From: Paraglaciecola chathamensis S18K6
GTDB taxonomy: Bacteria > Pseudomonadota > Gammaproteobacteria > Enterobacterales > Alteromonadaceae
Assembly (NCBI GenBank): GCA_000314955.1
Contig: BAEM01000053.1
Span: forward strand, 62,001-126,000
Length of the DNA stretch: 64,000 nt
Direction: 5' to 3'
The notes below the pieces were generated by a model. The model was given only the letters and a program-made list of their open reading frames with translations. It had not been told where the DNA came from and did no database searches. Shown piece by piece: positions 10,470-20,109 of this stretch. Made by a program: the position numbers and the translations under genes. The first letter of the stretch is position 1. The number at the start of each line of letters is the position of its first letter.

Positions 10470-11837
10470 TTAGCGTCTACCGGCTCGGCGCATGGCCTCA
10501 GGAGTAAATTCGCGATCTCTTAAGTCAGCATCAAATTCATACATTTTTTCCTCGTTATCTAAACCTAGCGCTAAATAACGACGAGAGTTTAAGTCGTGAT
10601 ACACATCCAATGTTGACCATTGCGTGGGCACTTCATAATAGTTGATACCATGAGATATACCTACACGATACAATTCGTTACGGTTATCGTACATATCAGC
10701 TACTTGAATTTGCCAGCTGTCTTCATCAATAAAGAACACGCGCTTTTGATAAATATGGCGAAATTCAGGCTTAAGTGTGGCTTCAACCACCCATACACGG
10801 TGCTTTTCGAAGCGCGTTAAGTCAGGGTTGATATGGCCCGGCTGAAGAATATCTTCATAAGAGACCTTATCGCTGTGCAAATGGTAGTTATTGTACGCGA
10901 CATACAACTCTTGTTTGCCTTTGAGCTCCCAGTTGTAACGGTCAGGAGCACCGTTGAACATATCAAAATCATCAGAGGTACGTAAGCCATCTGACCCTGT
11001 ACCTGGTGCATCATACGCTACGTTTGGTGCACGGCGAACACGGCGCTGACCGGTATTGTATGTCCATGCTTGGCGCGGCTCGCGGATTTGATCCATGGTT
11101 TCATGTACTAGCAATGCCGTACCTGCTAAACGCGCTGGCGAGGTAACGCTTTGCTTGAACTTCGAAATCACGTTTTCTTCAAGTAGCTTTTCTCGGGTCG
11201 CATCAGTAGCCGAATATTTTTGCATCAGCTCTTCTTCAAAACCGATGACGTTATAGTCACCAGAAGCAGTTGGTGCCGCTTGACCAGCAAAACGTTTAAC
11301 GCTCTCTCCGCGGTAACGTAGAATGTGATTCCAAATAGTTTCTACACCATTTTGTGGAATAGGAAATGGAATACCGATAGCGGCATTCTTAACGCCATTT
11401 CCACCTTGAATTAACTCAGCCATAACCGCATTTTTCGCGGTTTCGTCGTACACAAACTTAGGTAACGACGCTGAACGGCGAGATTGGTAAATCGGCATTT
11501 TGTAAGTGTCAGGGTAGGCTTTAAACAATTCTTTTTGCCCATCACTTAGAAACTCTGCATATTCCTGATAGTTTTTAGCGGTGATGGTAAATAACACTTT
11601 ATCATCGGCAAATGGATCCGGATGGTGATCACCTTTGCTGTAGCCTGCAGGTGGTTCAGTAATACCGCCTGTCCACGCTGGAATGCTACCGTCTGCATTA
11701 CCAGCTTTAACTGCACCAACAGGCGTTAATTCGGCACCTAATTTTGCCGCTTCAGTTTCCGATACCTTGGCTTGAATCAAGCCCGAATTGAACGTTAGCG
11801 CCATTGCAGACGCGATGAGAGCAAATTTTCTAATCAT
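10470..11837 (-). CDS. DUF1329 family periplasmic/outer-membrane protein
   Basis: This 455-residue protein has a signal peptide (MIRKFALIASAMALTFNSGL, cleavage near AQA/K residue 24) and the DUF1329 (PF07044) body. Visible features are the N-terminal ELTPVGAVKAGNADGSIPAWTGG segment, split here as GAVKAGN and IPAWTGG, the NVIGFEEELMQ region, and the C-terminal FDADLRDREFTPEAMRR. The family almost always pairs with DUF1302, as here (11-base gap). It has been suggested to resemble lipoprotein or lipid-sorting folds; I cannot verify that. The start ATG 11837 has a strong AAGGAG ribosome site. Function is unknown. Confidence 0.88.
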   Translation of the reverse strand: MIRKFALIASAMALTFNSGLIQAKVSETEAAKLGAELTPVGAVKAGNADGSIPAWTGGITEPPAGYSKGDHHPDPFADDKVLFTITAKNYQEYAEFLSDGQKELFKAYPDTYKMPIYQSRRSASLPKFVYDETAKNAVMAELIQGGNGVKNAAIGIPFPIPQNGVETIWNHILRYRGESVKRFAGQAAPTASGDYNVIGFEEELMQKYSATDATREKLLEENVISKFKQSVTSPARLAGTALLVHETMDQIREPRQAWTYNTGQRRVRRAPNVAYDAPGTGSDGLRTSDDFDMFNGAPDRYNWELKGKQELYVAYNNYHLHSDKVSYEDILQPGHINPDLTRFEKHRVWVVEATLKPEFRHIYQKRVFFIDEDSWQIQVADMYDNRNELYRVGISHGINYYEVPTQWSTLDVYHDLNSRRYLALGLDNEEKMYEFDADLRDREFTPEAMRRAGRR

Positions 11838-11848
11838 AATATGGCTCC

Positions 11849-13915
11849 TTAGATAGAATACTTGATATTAAAAGAAACATAATCACGGTCCGATAGGGCA
11901 TTTGTTGTTCCTTGCCCACCCCAGAACGTATTATAAGATGCAGTGGCTGACCATCTGCTTAGGTAATCAAAGGTCAAAGCAACACTGGCTGACTTTCTAT
12001 CTTCTACAAACAAAAACATTGGATCTGGCGTAATACCATTTACATCATGAGCGAATGTTCCCCGTGCCTGTAAATTGATACCAGAAAAAACGTTATTAAA
12101 CGATGCGTTAGCAAGCAAACGGTATCCCCAAGCGCTAGACGTTGGGAACGGGTTTGTTTCAGGGCCATCAGACAAGCCTACATGTAGCCCTTCCCGCGAA
12201 CTACCGTCAGCGGTTGGTGCCAATGAAGGTGTACGTACAGAGCCTGGGCCATTCAAGCGAATAACATTAGGGTCTGGGAAGTCTTGAACATTAACGTACC
12301 CTACTTCACCGAGCACCACTAAATTATCTGTACCCAGTGCAGGACCAAAAATATGCGTCGCTGTCACTTGCATTTGTAACGTATCAGACTCGATATAACC
12401 AGTCGCTGTTTCACCTGGGCCTGTTGTGAAGCCTTGGAAACCGTCTAACTGGGAAATACCGGCTAAATCTGGACGAATACCCGCGATTGCTAATTGTTGT
12501 GGCATCGCTGCATATAACAGTTCGACATCATCTATTTGTAACGGCTCATCAACACGATAAGCAATTTCACCTGCTACCGCTGTGGTGCCCACATTAGTAT
12601 TGAAACTAAAACCGTACAATTTTAGATCTTCAGGATACACAAAACCTGTTTTGGTAAATGCTCGCAGATCCGTCACATTCTCTTTAGTAATCTCAGTGGT
12701 GGCCAACATAGCCAAATCAGCTGCAATTGCTTCAGAGGTAAAATCAGATGTTAAACCTGATATTAATGGGCGCTGACTATGGTAATTAAGCATATAGAAA
12801 TTGAACTCAGTTTCGTTCAACTCTTCTGCGTAATAGCCGATTTTAATCCCGTACTGACCTTGGTCGTCTGCATCTTCATGGGCTCTATCACTGTAGCCAC
12901 GCACAGCCACTTTAGTGGGGTACGCAAGATAAGCTTGACCTATTTGCCCAGAATCTGCACCGGCAGCCAACGCTGCACCTAATCCATTTAAGCTACTAAG
13001 TAAAAAATCTAAGTCGATATCTGGGTTACCGCTAAAGCCCAATTGTATATTCTGGGCTTGACCGCCCTCACCCGCAAAGTCGTTGGTCGAAAAATAGCTA
13101 CCGGCTTGAGGCAAACGGCTACGCTCCCACTCATACTGGTAGTACATAGACAAACTGAGGTTTTCGGTTAATCCGAACTGGGCGAACACCATGCCCACAG
13201 GAATAAATACTTCTTTTAATTCAGCACCTGGTGCTTGAGCACGAGAAACATCCACTGGATTTGTCGAATTAATACCGTGTTGTATGAAAGTACTTTCACC
13301 CCAGCTAACGACCTGGTTACCTACGCGAAAGGTAACCGGCATATCACCTAAGTAAAAATCTGTGTAGAAATAAGCGTCAAGGAAACGCACATCAGAACAC
13401 AATTCTTCACTTGCCGTGGAAGTTGCACAAGGATCTTGAGTTTTACCGGTAATTGGGTTTTGCCAATCGCGAGAGCTGTCTTTCATTTCAAAATCGTAGA
13501 AATACATGCCGCGTAAAAATACGCCCATGTTTTTGTACTGAATATCTAATTCGTGTACACCTTTAAACAAGGTCGAAAAAGGATTACCTTTTTCGTAGTT
13601 AAGTGTACTCAGGTCGCCGTTAGTCGAATAGCCACCTGTACCCAGTTCCCAAACATCGGCCGAGCTGTAAATTGGATTCGTTGCAGGATTGTAACCAGTC
13701 CAATCAAATTGTACCCCGTTACTGTTGCCAACCCGTGAGAAATCACGTTCTTCAACGCGTATACTGGTACCCAAAGAAAAGTTCGAGTCAAAGGTAACTG
13801 ACCAATCGCCATCACTCCAACTGGCGGCTTGTGCTGGCATCAATGCTGCACTCATAAGCCCCATCATGCCTAACGCTATAGGCGACTTTTTAAACCCGAA
13901 GAATTCTCGATTCAT
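11849..13915 (-). CDS. DUF1302 family outer-membrane beta-barrel protein
   Basis: This is a 688-residue protein. The start is placed at ATG 13915 (MNREFFGFKKSP) rather than an upstream GTG, because GGGAGG sits 5 bases before it. A signal peptide ending PAQA/ASW leads into a long alternation of amphipathic strands with many aromatic belts, ending DYVSFNIKYSI. That end is typical of a barrel with a terminal strand signal. The family is DUF1302 (PF06980). As first gene of the operon with DUF1329, YCF48 and MMPL genes it is a good candidate for the outer-membrane conduit of that system. Substrate unknown. Confidence 0.87.
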   Translation of the reverse strand: MNREFFGFKKSPIALGMMGLMSAALMPAQAASWSDGDWSVTFDSNFSLGTSIRVEERDFSRVGNSNGVQFDWTGYNPATNPIYSSADVWELGTGGYSTNGDLSTLNYEKGNPFSTLFKGVHELDIQYKNMGVFLRGMYFYDFEMKDSSRDWQNPITGKTQDPCATSTASEELCSDVRFLDAYFYTDFYLGDMPVTFRVGNQVVSWGESTFIQHGINSTNPVDVSRAQAPGAELKEVFIPVGMVFAQFGLTENLSLSMYYQYEWERSRLPQAGSYFSTNDFAGEGGQAQNIQLGFSGNPDIDLDFLLSSLNGLGAALAAGADSGQIGQAYLAYPTKVAVRGYSDRAHEDADDQGQYGIKIGYYAEELNETEFNFYMLNYHSQRPLISGLTSDFTSEAIAADLAMLATTEITKENVTDLRAFTKTGFVYPEDLKLYGFSFNTNVGTTAVAGEIAYRVDEPLQIDDVELLYAAMPQQLAIAGIRPDLAGISQLDGFQGFTTGPGETATGYIESDTLQMQVTATHIFGPALGTDNLVVLGEVGYVNVQDFPDPNVIRLNGPGSVRTPSLAPTADGSSREGLHVGLSDGPETNPFPTSSAWGYRLLANASFNNVFSGINLQARGTFAHDVNGITPDPMFLFVEDRKSASVALTFDYLSRWSATASYNTFWGGQGTTNALSDRDYVSFNIKYSI

Positions 13916-13931
13916 CCTTACCTCCCTTGTT

Positions 13932-13950
13932 GTTAGCACTAGGTACTAAC
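13932..13950. promoter_or_regulatory. Operator-like inverted repeat before the DUF1302 operon
   Basis: GTTAGCAC-TAG-GTACTAAC is an inverted repeat with 8-base arms and one mismatch, 17 bases ahead of the DUF1302 start codon, overlapping the expected leader. It could bind a repressor of the operon. No cognate regulator is adjacent, so this is tentative. Confidence 0.35.
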
Positions 13951-14095
13951 ATTACATTCAATATAACCACTAAAATTTAACAAAATGATTACACCAAACA
14001 GCTTGGATAGCAAGTACTAATCGTACCAGTAATTAGTCTTATAAATTCTTTATTTTCAGTACGTTGCAATTGCAGCTGTATAAAAAACAACCCGT

Positions 14096-14317
14096 TCAGA
14101 CTATTTTTTCTAGACTACTTATCTTATTAGTATCAGTGATGATTAGGCGGAAACGGCCATGTATTCCATTATGTTGAATAAAAGGACGTAGATTTTTTGC
14201 GGGTAGTTGAACACGCTTACCATTGTCGGCAAGCACGATCACATTTTGCGTACTAGTGAGGTAAAGTGGTTCACAGCGCTCATAACTGAGCGCTAATCGA
14301 AAATACAATGTCTGCAT
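14096..14317 (-). CDS. DUF2835 family small protein
   Basis: This 73-residue protein matches the DUF2835 pattern: an aromatic-rich start (YFRLALSYERCEPLY), a central VIVLADNGKRVQLPAKNLRPF and a C-terminal GIHGRFRLIITDTNKISSLEK. The family is small, cytoplasmic and uncharacterised, and is commonly found next to pepN in marine gammaproteobacteria. Its start lies only 2 bases past the pepN stop, so it is almost certainly co-transcribed with pepN. No catalytic motif is visible. Confidence 0.8.
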   Translation of the reverse strand: MQTLYFRLALSYERCEPLYLTSTQNVIVLADNGKRVQLPAKNLRPFIQHNGIHGRFRLIITDTNKISSLEKIV

Positions 14318-14319
14318 TA

Positions 14320-16944
14320 TTAGTGTGCTGTATAATTTAGACTCTTACTGACTTTTTCTATTAAGTCTTTACTGAGTGTTTTGCAATCGGCAATTCGCGC
14401 CAATTGATAGCGCATTAACTCTTGTCGTTTAGGATCAAACTTTTGCCACTGGGTTAATGGTGTAATGATCCGGGCGGCAACCTGTGGATTTACGCTGTTA
14501 AGCTTTAAAATATAATCGGCTAGGAATTGATACCCGCTACCGTCGATAGCATGAAACCCTAATACATTGTAAGAAGCGAAACTGCCTAATACAGAGCGCA
14601 CCCTATTAGGGTTATCTAAGCTGAATTTTTCATGGCTAAGTAACAAAGGTAGCCTAGCAAGTATATCGCTGCGTTCCATATTCGCATGTAAGGCAAACCA
14701 TTTATCAAGTACTAGAGGGTCATGTCGCCATCGCTCTTCAAATTGAAACATTAGGTGATCAAACTGATCCACAGGCCCATACTGTGCAGCTTTAAGCACG
14801 CCAAGGCTGTCAGTCATGTTATCGGCACTGGCAAATTGAGCTGATAATAATTCACTGGCTTGGGGCGAATCGCCTTGCACTAAATAACTCAAACTCAAAT
14901 TACGTAAACGACGTTTATCCACATCATCAGCGTCATACTGATAAGGACCAGTAATTTGCTTGTTATAAAGTGCCAACCATTTTTCAGATAACGACGTAGC
15001 GATTAAATTACGAATACTTCGCTGAGCGTGATACAAGGCTTCGACTTGGATCTCCTCAACTTGTTGACTTAGTGTTTCAAAGCTAGGCACGCTTAACATA
15101 GCTGCGGCCAACGCAGGGTTAGAGTCAGCCAGCTCAAACATTCCGCTAACGGCAACAAGCATACTATCGAACAACTCTTCATCAGGGCTGTCAGGCGCAG
15201 TAGCGAGCGAATGAATACAACGACTGTACAGACTTTGGCTCGCATCCCAACGTGAAAACTCATCCGAACTATGCAAGATAATATGGCTAAGTTGCTGATG
15301 ACTATACGGGTAGTCCACTTTAACGGGGGCACTAAAATTAAGTAGCAAAGATGGCGTCGGCCTTTCACTCAAACCACTGACAGTGATTTCATGCTTAGCT
15401 TGGGTTAATTCGATCATTTTCGCCTTAAGTTCAGGCACAGAATCATCACTGATACTCATCCCCTGCTGATCAAGCAATTCAAACTTGAACGGAATATGCA
15501 GTGCGTGCTTCTGCGCTTGATCTGCAGTTGGCGGTGTACTTTGCGTAAACGTAAGCGTATAGCGCCCCGAACTCTGTTCAAAGGTATCAGTTACCGTTAC
15601 TTTAGGAGTACCTGATTGACTGTACCAAAGTCTGAAATGCGTAAGATCAATGTCAGTTGCATCTTGCATCGCTTGCACAAAATCATCACAGGTCACGGCT
15701 TGACCGTCAAAGCGCTCAAAATATAAATCTACGCCCTTTCGAAATCCGTCTACACCTAATAAAGTGTGCATCATACGGATCACTTCTGCGCCTTTGTCGT
15801 AAACAGTGACGGTATAGAAATTATTCATTTCAATCACTTCTTCAGGACGGATCGGATGTGCCATCGCGCTGGCATCTTCAGCAAACTGCTGCTCACGAAT
15901 AATCTGTACATTTTTAATACGATTAAACACAGGTGAAGACATATCCGCACTGAACTGCTGATCACGAAATACCGTCAAACCTTCTTTTAAACTCAACTGA
16001 AACCAGTCTCTACATGTGACACGATTTCCCGTCCAGTTATGAAAATATTCGTGGCCAATAACGGCTTCAATATTAAAAAAGTCATCATCGGTAGCAGATT
16101 GCGCATCGGCAAGCACAAACTTACTATTAAAGACATTAAGTCCTTTATTCTCCATGGCACCCATGTTGAAGAAGTCCACAGCGACTACCATGTAGATGTC
16201 TAAGTCATACTCCAATCCGAATACTTCTTCGTCCCACGCCATGGCTTTTTTTAGCGAAGCAATAGCATGATGACCTTTATCAAGCGCCCCTTTATCCACG
16301 TACAACTCTAACAGCACATTCCGGCCACTTTGGGTGATAAAGTTATCAGTGAGTAAATCGAAATCGCCCGCCACTAAGGCAAATAAATAGCTGGGTTTAT
16401 TGAACGGGTCTTGCCATTTTACCCAATGGCGGCCGTCGTCTAATTGCCCTTTGCCAATCTGATTACCGTTTGAAAGCAAGTGAGGGTAACGCTCTTTATC
16501 GGCAAAGATAGTAACGTCGTACTTCGCCAACACATCTGGTCTGTCTAGAAAATATGTAATTTTACGAAACCCTTCGGCTTCACACTGAGTGCAATACGCC
16601 CCAGCAGAAAAATACAGACCTTCTAAGGTTTTATTTTCGCTTGGGTTAATTTCGGTTTCCACGCACAAAGTAAAAGTACTTTCAGTGGTTTGAATCGACA
16701 GCTGTTCGTCATTTAAGCTGTAATCGTGAATTGCATCTTCATTTAGCGCAACGCTAACCAATTTAATACTTTCACCATCTAACACTAACGGGCGGTCGTG
16801 TTGGCCGTTTCGGGTAATTTGGCTGGTTGTTATGACACGAGTTTTTACAACGTCTAAATGAAATACCATGTCTACATGGCTAATTAAAAAATCCGGTGTT
16901 TGATAGTCGCTGCGTTTTTTCGCGACAGGAGATGAAACCGTCAT
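14320..16944 (-). CDS. pepN: Aminopeptidase N (M1 family)
   Basis: This 874-residue zinc metallopeptidase removes N-terminal residues from peptides in the cytoplasm. The exopeptidase motif GAMEN is seen in NMGAMENKGLNVF. The zinc site is HEYFHNW (His298, Glu299, His302) with the third ligand Glu321 in LKEGL, one residue off the E. coli numbering. The four-domain M1 layout and normal length are intact. No signal peptide is present. It is followed at 2 bases by the DUF2835 gene. Confidence 0.97.
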   Translation of the reverse strand: MTVSSPVAKKRSDYQTPDFLISHVDMVFHLDVVKTRVITTSQITRNGQHDRPLVLDGESIKLVSVALNEDAIHDYSLNDEQLSIQTTESTFTLCVETEINPSENKTLEGLYFSAGAYCTQCEAEGFRKITYFLDRPDVLAKYDVTIFADKERYPHLLSNGNQIGKGQLDDGRHWVKWQDPFNKPSYLFALVAGDFDLLTDNFITQSGRNVLLELYVDKGALDKGHHAIASLKKAMAWDEEVFGLEYDLDIYMVVAVDFFNMGAMENKGLNVFNSKFVLADAQSATDDDFFNIEAVIGHEYFHNWTGNRVTCRDWFQLSLKEGLTVFRDQQFSADMSSPVFNRIKNVQIIREQQFAEDASAMAHPIRPEEVIEMNNFYTVTVYDKGAEVIRMMHTLLGVDGFRKGVDLYFERFDGQAVTCDDFVQAMQDATDIDLTHFRLWYSQSGTPKVTVTDTFEQSSGRYTLTFTQSTPPTADQAQKHALHIPFKFELLDQQGMSISDDSVPELKAKMIELTQAKHEITVSGLSERPTPSLLLNFSAPVKVDYPYSHQQLSHIILHSSDEFSRWDASQSLYSRCIHSLATAPDSPDEELFDSMLVAVSGMFELADSNPALAAAMLSVPSFETLSQQVEEIQVEALYHAQRSIRNLIATSLSEKWLALYNKQITGPYQYDADDVDKRRLRNLSLSYLVQGDSPQASELLSAQFASADNMTDSLGVLKAAQYGPVDQFDHLMFQFEERWRHDPLVLDKWFALHANMERSDILARLPLLLSHEKFSLDNPNRVRSVLGSFASYNVLGFHAIDGSGYQFLADYILKLNSVNPQVAARIITPLTQWQKFDPKRQELMRYQLARIADCKTLSKDLIEKVSKSLNYTAH

Positions 16945-16974
16945 AGAGTCCTCTTGAAATATGCGAGTAATCTA

Positions 16975-17030
16975 AGGTGCCGTTGAGCCTTCTGGGAGCA
17001 TGTGCCCATCAAAAAAACGCAACGACACCT
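16975..17030. repeat. Imperfect inverted repeat between nhaC-type gene and pepN
   Basis: AGGTGCCGTTG at 16975-16985 pairs with CAACGACACCT at 17020-17030 (one mismatch), enclosing a smaller GGG/CCC stem and a run of seven A. On the reverse strand the T run falls inside the loop, so it is not a standard terminator for the antiporter gene. It may be a weak terminator of the inner stem or an attenuator before pepN. Confidence 0.4.
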
Positions 17031-17041
17031 AGTATTATCTT

Positions 17042-18559
17042 CTAGATTTTAGTCTGTGTAGGCTCATTCATTGGGATTTTTTCATTACCCACTTCTACTG
17101 CTACATCAGGCATAGGAATGCGTAATATTTTAACCCCCAAATAAGCGTAAATAATAGCTAAAACAGGGTTAATGAGATTGAAAAAAGTATACATAATATA
17201 ATCGAATGGGTGAACTAACAGCACGCCTTGCATGTAAGCTCCGCAGGTGTTCCACGGTATCAATGGTGAAGTAATAGTGCCACCATCTTCTAAACTACGA
17301 GACAGGTTTAATTGATGTAGACCGCGCTTAGCATACTCTTCTTTGTACATACGACCAGGCATCACGATAGAAATGTACTGATCTGCGGTAATAATATTGG
17401 TTCCTAAGCAGGTTAAAATAGTACGACTTATCATGCTGCCTGCTGACTTAGCGCCGCGTAAAAATAATGCGACAACGGCTTTAAGTAAACCAGTGCGCTC
17501 AAGTACTGCACCAAAACTCATGGCGCAAATAATCAGCCAAATCGTATTGAGCATACTCGACATTCCCCCTCGACTGAGCAACGCATTTAAATTCTCATCT
17601 GAAGTCGTAAATGACACACCGTCAAACAGTGATGTCCACACCACGGCAGCTACACCCAATACACTTTGCTGACTGTCATCCAGCATACTTTGTATCACGT
17701 CAGGTTGAAATATTACTGCCCATACGCCACCCAGCAACGCGCCAATGGCCACCGCTGGAAAGGCAGGCATTTTCTTTATCGCTAACGTTAACAATACTGC
17801 CAGCGGCACTAGCATCACCCAACTGATATTAAACTCTTGCGCCAGTAAAGTTTGCATCTGCTCTATATTACTGGCTGTGTTTTGTGCTTCCCCTGAAAAA
17901 CCAATAATCGTAAATAAAATCAGAGCAATGACAAAACTGGGAACCGTCGTCCATAGCATATAACGGATATGTTCGAATAGTTCAGTCCCTGCTACGGCAG
18001 GTGCAAGGTTGGTTGTTTCTGACAGAGGCGATATTTTATCCCCGAAATAGGCGCCCGAAATAACAGCACCTGCAGTTACCGCATCAGACATGCCCATACC
18101 TGATGCGACCCCCATCAAGGCAACACCTACTGTGGCTGCGGTTGTCCATGAGCTGCCAATACTCATAGCAACAATGGCACAAATCAAGCAGGTAGCAGCG
18201 TAAAAAAATGACGGGTTTAAAAGTTCTAAACCAAAGTAAATCAAGGTGGGCACCGTACCTGATAACATCCAGGTTCCAATCAACGCCCCTACTGCTAATA
18301 AAATTAATATTGCACCTAGAGATAACGAAATGCCTTTTACTATGCCTTTCTCTATTTCGGCCCATGTGTAGCCATTTTTAAGACCAATAACCGCCGCCAC
18401 TCCCATAGAAAACAACAAGGCGATTTGATTAGGGCCAAACGATGAGTCGTCAGAAAAGAGGTAAACTGAGGTGCTTAATAAAGCCACTAGAACCACTAAC
18501 GGGATAAGAGCATCTAATAAACTGGGCTCTTTTTTTTGTTTGATAACTGTATTTTCCAT
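17042..18559 (-). CDS. nhaC: NhaC-type Na+/H+ antiporter
   Basis: This 505-residue integral membrane protein has about 11-12 hydrophobic helices and the NhaC-family features ISGAYFGDKISPLSETTNLAP and GGTITSPLIPWNTCGAYM. These polar helix breaks carry the conserved Asp, Ser and Asn residues of the ion path. It should exchange cytoplasmic Na+ for protons, useful in sea water. It starts 2 bases after the SNF-family symporter gene, so the two are one transcript and probably balance Na+ entry with Na+ export. Related antiporters can exchange amines or organic acids, so the exact substrate is uncertain. Confidence 0.85.
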   Translation of the reverse strand: MENTVIKQKKEPSLLDALIPLVVLVALLSTSVYLFSDDSSFGPNQIALLFSMGVAAVIGLKNGYTWAEIEKGIVKGISLSLGAILILLAVGALIGTWMLSGTVPTLIYFGLELLNPSFFYAATCLICAIVAMSIGSSWTTAATVGVALMGVASGMGMSDAVTAGAVISGAYFGDKISPLSETTNLAPAVAGTELFEHIRYMLWTTVPSFVIALILFTIIGFSGEAQNTASNIEQMQTLLAQEFNISWVMLVPLAVLLTLAIKKMPAFPAVAIGALLGGVWAVIFQPDVIQSMLDDSQQSVLGVAAVVWTSLFDGVSFTTSDENLNALLSRGGMSSMLNTIWLIICAMSFGAVLERTGLLKAVVALFLRGAKSAGSMISRTILTCLGTNIITADQYISIVMPGRMYKEEYAKRGLHQLNLSRSLEDGGTITSPLIPWNTCGAYMQGVLLVHPFDYIMYTFFNLINPVLAIIYAYLGVKILRIPMPDVAVEVGNEKIPMNEPTQTKI

Positions 18560-18561
18560 CG

Positions 18562-19908
18562 TTAGAAATCCAAAATATTAAGTGAACGGATGAACATGAA
18601 AAGGATGATAACCGGACACACAAACTTCAGATACCAAGGCCATATTTTCCAGAAAAAGCTATGTTCTGCTTGCTCGTTACCCTGTTTAATTTCAGCGAGA
18701 ATTTGGTCACGCTTCCATACCCAGCCAACAAAGATACTGAGTGCTAAACCAAGTAATGGTTGACTGTACTCAGTGGTAATGGAGATAACCAAGCCAAACA
18801 AATCTTCAAAGTTAAGTATTATGGTACTGCTCATCACGAAGATGATTGCCCCAAGTAGCCAGACCGCTTTTTTACGGGCTAAGCCTTTACTTTCCACCAC
18901 ATAGGCTACGGGCACTTCAAGCATCGAAATCGAAGAAGTGAGCGCCGCAATGACCATCAAGGCGAAAAAGGCGAATGCGACGAAATAGCCCACCATTCCC
19001 ATAGTGTTAAAAAGTGCGGGAAGCACGGTGAAAATCAGCGAATCCCCTGCGATTAATTGGCCGCTTTCAGAAAATATCTGTACACCATTATTAAGTGCAA
19101 CGTACATAGCCGGAATAATTAACATACCGGCCAAAATAGCGACGCCGATATCGACTAACGCTACAGATGCACCGAGTACAGGTAGATTCTCGTTCTTACT
19201 TACATACGAGCCATACACCAGCATGGTGCCTACACCTAAAGACATTGAGAAGAAGGCTTGCCCCATGGCACTGATCAACAAGTCAGCGTTTAATATGGCG
19301 CTAAAGTCAGGCACTATGTAGGCTTTCCATCCATCCATTGCACCGTCTAATGTGGCCACATACCCGATTAACAGTAAAATAATCAGTATTAAGGTAGGCA
19401 TTAAGCGCACAGACCAACGCTCTATCCCATCACTTACTCCCCCGACCACGATAGACGCGGTAAGCGCAATAAATAAACCACAAAATAGTAAACTTCGAGC
19501 GGTAGACGAACCGGTTAGCCATTGAGAGGCGTCTTGTAACCCGATAATTTGGGTAAATGATTCCAAGAAATAGCTGATCATCCAACCGGCAACAATAGCG
19601 TAAAACGCCAAGATCATAGAAACAGTAACGAAGCCCCATACACCGGTAGCCCGCCCTAAATTACTATTGGATATTTTACCTAAGGCGTCGACCATATTTG
19701 AGCGGGTTGCTCTGCCAATGATCAGTTCTGCCATTAAAACGGGATAAGCCAATACGAAGGCCAATAATACGTAAACCAACACGAATGCTGCTCCACCATT
19801 ACTGGCGACTTGAGTAGGAAACCCCCAAATATTACCTAAACCAACAGCAGACCCTGCAGCTGCTAAGACAAAACCTATTCGAGATGAAAATTCTCCGCGT
19901 GCACTCAT
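18562..19908 (-). CDS. Neurotransmitter:sodium symporter (SNF) family transporter
   Basis: This is a 448-residue transporter with about 12 helices. The diagnostic N-terminal segment SRIGFVLAAAGSAVGLGNIW holds the unwound helix 1 that binds Na+ and substrate in LeuT-like proteins. ATG 19908 is chosen over an upstream TTG because AAGGTG lies well spaced before it. Family members import amino acids or related amines with Na+. The substrate cannot be read from sequence. The adjacent NhaC-type antiporter gene likely returns the Na+ outside. Confidence 0.88.
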   Translation of the reverse strand: MSARGEFSSRIGFVLAAAGSAVGLGNIWGFPTQVASNGGAAFVLVYVLLAFVLAYPVLMAELIIGRATRSNMVDALGKISNSNLGRATGVWGFVTVSMILAFYAIVAGWMISYFLESFTQIIGLQDASQWLTGSSTARSLLFCGLFIALTASIVVGGVSDGIERWSVRLMPTLILIILLLIGYVATLDGAMDGWKAYIVPDFSAILNADLLISAMGQAFFSMSLGVGTMLVYGSYVSKNENLPVLGASVALVDIGVAILAGMLIIPAMYVALNNGVQIFSESGQLIAGDSLIFTVLPALFNTMGMVGYFVAFAFFALMVIAALTSSISMLEVPVAYVVESKGLARKKAVWLLGAIIFVMSSTIILNFEDLFGLVISITTEYSQPLLGLALSIFVGWVWKRDQILAEIKQGNEQAEHSFFWKIWPWYLKFVCPVIILFMFIRSLNILDF

Positions 19909-20064
19909 CAATCACCTTTATCATTATTGTAGTTTTTATGAGGTTTATTATGTTCATCAGCGCTTGCGATTGAGAACGCATTATTTGGCAGCCGATGTAT
20001 TTATTATATTTGTCGCTAGTTTATCGGTTTGAACAGCACCATGCTATTAGAAAAGTACCACAAA

Positions 20065-20093
20065 CAAAAAAGGGGCTAGAATTTCTAGCCCCT
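20065..20093 (-). terminator. Rho-independent terminator after prc
   Basis: AGGGGCTAGAA / TTCTAGCCCCT forms a perfect stem directly after the prc stop and is followed on the reverse strand by six T. It closes the msrC-proQ-prc transcript. Confidence 0.85.
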
Positions 20094-20109
20094 CAACATA
20101 GGTTAACGC

